A DNA stretch of 64,000 nt from Simmondsia chinensis (taxonomy: Eukaryota; Streptophyta; Magnoliopsida; Caryophyllales; Simmondsiaceae), in assembly GCA_018398585.1 (NCBI GenBank), contig JAGTTD010000015.1:1555001-1619000 (forward strand), in the 5' to 3' direction. The translations under genes and the position numbers were made by a program. Of the stretch, positions 59,518 through 64,000 are shown piece after piece. The notes under the pieces are model-generated. The model did not search any database, was not told where the DNA came from, and saw nothing but the letters and a program-made list of their open reading frames with translations. Positions within the stretch are counted from its first letter, which is position 1; each line of letters starts with the position of its first letter.

Positions 59518-59782
59518 TAGGTGAGTCTTTTCACAGTGTTTTATCCTTTTGTTTTAGATTTTCGGCCCTCTATTTGTCATTTCAGGTTCCATCCGTTGTC
59601 TTCGTCCATTTGTGTTACGTGTTCTTCGTTTCTGTTTAATTCTTGTGTTTTGTCCTTTCTTTTTTCATCTTCTTTTCTATGTTCTACTTCCCCTTACACT
59701 CTTGCACATTTTGTAAAGGTTTTACAAATTATCTGAACAAAAACGAAGCCACTTAATTCTATTGAATACACTAACATATAAT

Positions 59783-59932
59783 AACTCATATGATGATGAC
59801 ACCCTTGTTTTGATAACCTCGACTTTCAAGTAAAGTTAGACCTAGTATTCTACATGTAACAACTCATATGATGACGACACCCTTGTTTTGATAATCTCGA
59901 CTTTCAAATAAAGTTAGACCTAGTATTTTGTA
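59783..59932. repeat. 78-bp tandem duplication
   Basis: AACTCATATGATGATGACAC at 59783 recurs at 59861. Both units run through ACCCTTGTTTTGATAA, CTCGACTTTCAA and GTTAGACCTAGTATT with few differences. Confidence 0.85.
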
Positions 59933-60221
59933 AAATTCTTCTTCCTCGAACGACGAGAAAGGGCAAAAGGGTAAAAGTTTGCTTGGCACGAGGATGATCC
60001 AACCCCCCCACCATGTGAAAGTATAGTGTAAGTGTAGGTTGCCTTTATGCTTCGGGTGGATGTAACCCCATTTCCCATTTAAGACAAACTTGTCTCCTTT
60101 TTCTCTTTATCATCGGGAATTATTATTGTCAGTGTAAAAATTATTGTTTTAGGTTAATAATGTGATATTACAAAAAATAAGAGCTATAAAATTGTCTTAA
60201 AAATAACGATAGTTCTGACAA

Positions 60222-60437
60222 TATAGCAATAACAACAGACCAAGTGCCTCAAGGGCTTCCATCTAAGCAGGGTCTGGAGAGTGGATGTACGCAGCCTTAC
60301 CCTTTCAGGGTGTAAATCTGTTGAGAGGTTGTTTTCTAGGACCCCCGACCTTATAGGGTTGGTAACACGAGGACTTCCAAGGAGGTCACCCATCTCAGTA
60401 CTACTCTCGCCCAAGCACGCTTAATTTCGAAGTTCTA
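60222..60437 (-). mobile_element. 5S rRNA-derived SINE, subfamily II, 5'-shortened
   Basis: The minus strand begins AGAACTTCGAAATTAAGCGT, then TTGGGCGAGAGTAGTACTG, CCAACCCTATAAGGTCGGGG, the 3' module and a TTG/TTA tail. The first part of the 5S head is missing. Confidence 0.85.
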
Positions 60438-60596
60438 ACAATAACAATACCATTTTTATATTACAACTAATGCAAAAGCTTTCCCAATGTCAACCCATTT
60501 GCCCAAATATAAAAGGGTAAAGGCTTTATTTCTTTCACAAAAAGAGCAAAAAGAAATAACAAGAGAATCCAAGCTTTGCAGAAATTAGAGACTGAT

Positions 60597-60889
60597 TATT
60601 AGAGTATAAAACTATTCCTGAGTCTTCATCCATTAGCTTAAATTTTTGCGACAGATGGTTCCTTGACAGGGTACCAAAGCCTCGTTGACCAAGAGGTCAC
60701 GAATTCGAATCTCAACAACCCCTACTTTCAATATTAAAACAATTTAAGCACAAGATTTGAGGTGGACCTGTGCGCTATCCATGCTTTAAACCCAATTGGC
60801 ATTCGCATAAAGGGGCATGTTAGAGTATAAAACTATTCATGAGTCTTCACTCATCAACTTAAGCTTTTGGGTAAGTTGATTCCATGACA
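60597..60889 (+). mobile_element. TRIM retrotransposon, complete, with TSD
   Basis: The left LTR 60597-60668 begins TATTAGAGTATAAAACTATT and ends GGTTCCTTGACA. GGTACCAAAGCC follows as a PBS-like site. The right LTR 60818-60889 begins TGTTAGAGTATAAAACTATT after the tract AAAGGGGCA and ends TTCCATGACA. CTGAT is duplicated at 60592-60596 and 60890-60894. Confidence 0.85.
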
Positions 60890-61427
60890 CTGATGTTTAA
60901 CTTGATTATTATAAAAAATGTTGGAGAAGACACAAAGGCATCAATGCCCCCCACAAGACTTTTTATCTTTTATTTTGATAACTGAATAAAAGACGAGAAT
61001 ATGTCTCCCCAAGATACGACATATAATATAATAAAAAGTGAAAAAACAAAATACCAAAATTAGTGCCCACAAGTTAAATGGGTAAATTAAATTTTACTAT
61101 CATTTGATTTGATAAAATTATTTTTTAGTTCATTAACCTTATGTTTGAGGATTTTAGTACCTTGGTTATGGTAAAATAAATTTTAGTCCGACTTATCAAT
61201 GATCCATCTTCGGGATTTTACAAAAAAGGTGACATCATAAAACGAAAGGGTGATCTCATATGATGGAGTACTCCAAAATTTCGGACTAAAACTTATTTTC
61301 CTCTGACCAGTAATGAAGTAAAAAATTCAAACACAAAATTTGTAAAGTAAAAGGTTAATTCATCAACTCAAGATCCTAAATTATAACTAACCTAAAAACT
61401 TTTCCTACGGTAGATAAAACTAAGCTA

Positions 61428-61672
61428 AAGTAACATTCTTAGTGCCCCAATGGCCCTTGCGTAAGCAGAGTCTGGGGGGTGGATGTATGCAGCCTTCCTC
61501 CTTCAGGATACTATCCTGAATAGAGACTATTTCCGAGAACCCTCAACCTGAGGGGTGCAACATGAGGACTTCCCAGGAGGTCACCCATCCTGGTACTACT
61601 ATCACCCAAGCATGCTTAGCTTCGGAGTTCTAATGAGATTTGGTACTTACGTGTTGGTACCCTCTTAGGTAG
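61428..61672 (-). mobile_element. 5S rRNA-derived SINE with 17-bp TSD
   Basis: The minus strand has GAGGGTACCAACACGTAAGT, AACTCCGAAGCTAAGCATGC, TTGGGTGATAGTAGTACCA and GGATGGGTGACC plus the 3' module. TAGATAAAACTAAGCTA (61411-61427) and the same with one mismatch (61673-61689) flank it. Confidence 0.92.
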
Positions 61673-62031
61673 TAGATCAAACTAAGCTACAAACAAGAAT
61701 CTCAACAAGAGGTATCTAGATTCAAACACTCGGACTCGCCCAAGACCCTAATTAAAAAACTATATATTATAAAATATCTACAAAATAATGTTGGCATATT
61801 ATATTATGTTTGGAAGTACACGTAGAATTTTCATCTCACTCACAATTTTCTCGCAAATGCTACGTAAGATTTCCTGACTCAATCGTTTATAACCTGTCGC
61901 TCATGCATGCCTTTTTTTTTCTTTCCTTTTTCTTTTCATTATATTAAGTTGTACCTCGAGGAGACACTTTTTCTGCCCTTATTCAATTATCAAAAAGAAC
62001 CCTTAGATGAGTTTGAGTCAGAAACAAGCTT

Positions 62032-62160
62032 CCAAAAACTTTTGCTACTGTAGACATAATCAGGCTCCATACAAGAAGCTCAATAAAAGGTATCGAGATT
62101 CAAACCGTTGGACTCGCCCAAGATCCAAATTTAAAAAACTATATATTATAAAGTTGCACA
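62032..62160. repeat. Direct repeat of 61396-61795, without the SINE
   Basis: AAAAACTTTTGCTACTGTAG, CTCAATAAAAGGTATCGAGA and GGACTCGCCCAAGATCC with ACTATATATTATAAA match the sequence around the SINE at 61428. Here it is uninterrupted, an empty site. Confidence 0.7.
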
Positions 62161-63229
62161 AATGATGCAAGTAGATTTGTTGCATAGTTTCATGCATCAC
62201 ATGATATAATATAAATGAATGATAGTTGGGTTAGGTGGAGAGATATAAGGGGATCCAAAGAAAGTGACTAGTTTGAAGGGCACCTTTGAGTAGCCAACAA
62301 GAGACATCCAATGCCTAAGAGTGCTTGCAATCTACCTTAGCTTTGAAGATTTAAGTTCATAAGAGGCCACCATGACTCTAACCCATTATTGGTACCTTTC
62401 TTGTCTGGAAAACGAAACAGAAGAACAACGATATCTCGGGTTATATTTGAAGTCTGATTGTATTGAACCTTGGTCAATCCGATTTGAGCTCCTGACACAC
62501 TGGGGTTGTGTATATTGACATTAGGGTTGAAAAGGGTTAAGAGTTGAGACGTTATGTAAATTTCCAATGATATAGTGCGATTTATTGTGCTTCCCTCTAT
62601 GGATGTAGGCTTCGGCTAAACTACTTAAATTCCGATGTTCTTGATTTTAATCTGCAATCCCCTTTCTTTTATATTTGCTATTTTGATTGACGATAATCAA
62701 TGAGAAATAGAAAAACACGACATAGGGAGGACCTATTTGATCAAATCGTGAAATAATTGTTTCTTCTAAAGCAGGTTTGCTGAAACACCTTTTTAGAAGT
62801 GTTGTTAAAAAATTTTAGTTTTTGCTTTTACTTCTACTTTAAGAGAGAAGCACTATTATTCAAAACAGAAAGCCTGTAACAAGAACTAAAAACGAAGCCG
62901 TTGTAACAAATTGCATGATCCAACAAACCGAGTAAAATAATATATTGCATTACTTATACAATTAAGAACATAGCATATGCTAATACTCGAGGCTATAGGT
63001 ATATTATTATCACGTGTTTTCTAGGAAAATTATTAAGGATGAGAAAAAGGTGGCTTTAATTAGAGAAAACTTACAAGTTAACTTACAAGGAAAATGCAAA
63101 ATATATTTAAATAATAATGTAATCTAGAGTTATTAAATTGTTAAAATTAATAGTAAATTAGTAATTTTTTTACAAGTGTATTTTTATTATATGCATTAAA
63201 TATTAAATATAATAGACTTTTTAAATGTT
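62161..63229. other. AT-rich region without a recognised gene
   Basis: A 76-codon minus-strand frame at 62337-62567 (PSVSGAQIGLTKVQYNQTSN) is not recognised. GACCTATTTGATCAAATCGT at 62730 resembles the TIR sequence of the element in the U12 intron near 6535. Confidence 0.4.
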
Positions 63230-63968
63230 TATAGTAGGTAATTAATTACTTGGCTACTCTAAAGTTTGACCATTTATTATTTAGGTGTCCGGATATTTCG
63301 CTATATATAATGAGATATCTTGAAGTTTCAATATTTAGTCATTTGAGTACTCTATATTGGAATTCGATGAATTTTTATAAGAATATGACCAGTTTTGTAT
63401 GAAAATTATCGACTGTACTATATGATCATAATAGTATATATAAGCTATTTAGTGTTTTCGCAGAAAAATTAGCAAATTAAAGTCAAAATATTATCTGAAT
63501 TTTAAGGCAATTACGATGTTTATAAAGAAACATACCTAGTGCTTCAAGGGCTCCCGCCTACGCAGGGTCTGGGGGGGGGATATACTCAGCCTTTCCCCTT
63601 CAGGGTGTTAACCTGAAAAGAGGTTATTTCCTAGTGCCCCCAATCTGAGGGTGAGGACTTCCCAGGAGGTCACCCATCCTGGTACTACTCTCGCCTAAGC
63701 ACACTTAACTTCGGAGTTCTCGTGGGATCCGGTGACGGCGTGTTGGTGCCTTCTTTGGCAATTACGATGTTTATATATTATTGAAATCATGTGTCATGCC
63801 AATACTTTTCGCAAAACAATCATCAAATGTAGACAAATGATACTTTAATATTCTCGGAAAGAATCATGTTCCACTTCAACATTTTCCAACAAAAATCTAC
63901 CGAGTTTCGGTAAAAGAGTATCCAATTGATAATATTTCAAAACTTTAAGATATCTAAGTAATAAATTT
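63230..63968. mobile_element. AT-rich TIR element interrupted by a SINE
   Basis: The left part (AGTTTGACCATTTATTATTT, AATGAGATATCTTGAAGTTT) and right part (CAAAACTTTAAGATATCTAA) belong to the family at 25420 and 45730. The SINE at 63525-63756 sits inside it. Confidence 0.5.
63525..63756 (-). mobile_element. 5S rRNA-derived SINE with exact 19-bp TSD
   Basis: The minus strand has AAGAAGGCACCAACACGCCG, AACTCCGAAGTTAAGTGTGC, TTAGGCGAGAGTAGTACCA and GGATGGGTGACC, then the 3' module with CCCAGACCCTGCGTAGGCGG. GGCAATTACGATGTTTATA is duplicated exactly at 63506-63524 and 63757-63775. Confidence 0.95.
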
Positions 63969-64000
63969 TTTTTGGATAACGAGGGACTGGGTTTCCGCAG
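63969..64000 (-). mobile_element. tRNA-derived SINE, cut by the window end
   Basis: TTTTTTTGGATAACGAGGGA followed by CTGGGTTTCC matches the 3' end of the SINEs at 9812 and 10573. Confidence 0.55.

Noticed and set aside
62337..62567. 76-residue minus-strand frame as a gene
   Set aside because: No recognised domain, no splice partners and no promoter. It may be a relic, but there is not enough to call it.

Overview
The window is nuclear DNA from a flowering plant, most likely a eudicot. It is AT-rich, with four spliced or intronless genes of typical plant families separated by long transposon-rich stretches. There are no bacterial-style operons. Introns have GT-AG borders, apart from one apparent U12-type intron. 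The repeats are plant types: SINEs, TRIMs, MITEs, Mutator-like foldback elements and an L1-type LINE. The species cannot be named from the sequence alone.

Layout. At 3465-8661 (+) is a seven-exon gene for a 306-residue protein with the endonuclease/exonuclease/phosphatase fold; several expected catalytic residues are replaced. At 14532-22923 (+) is a seven-exon gene for a VAP-like MSP-domain protein of the plant VAP4 type; its third intron carries a 2.6 kb foldback transposon. At 28229-31657 (-) is a five-exon STP-type hexose/proton symporter with a TATA box. At 55185-56906 (-) is an intronless armadillo-repeat gene. A decayed LINE lies at about 37.7-40.9 kb (-). The stretch from about 33.4 to 49.7 kb is a diverged tandem segmental duplication. 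Several transposons are present in one copy and absent in the other, so the duplication acts as its own empty-site control.

The main system is a SINE family whose 5' half is a 5S rRNA-like sequence with the internal pol III promoter region. Its 3' half is a conserved module (GCTGCGTACATCCACC, then CCAGACCCTGC, then GGGAGCCCTTGAGGCACTGGG) followed by a T-rich or TTG-rich tail. I count twelve copies with the 5S head and about as many fragments with only the 3' half. Seven copies have clear target-site duplications of 13 to 19 bp, so they are retrotransposed and are not 5S genes. There appear to be two subfamilies. Copies sit inside TRIMs, TIR elements, gene introns and the STP upstream region.

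The four genes have no evident shared pathway: a probable pseudoenzyme nuclease-fold protein, an ER/plasma-membrane contact-type protein, a plasma-membrane sugar importer and an ARM-repeat scaffold. Exon boundaries were placed by hand from splice signals and reading frame, and all four reading frames close exactly. Transposon names rest on terminal sequences and target-site duplications read by eye; no database search was possible.
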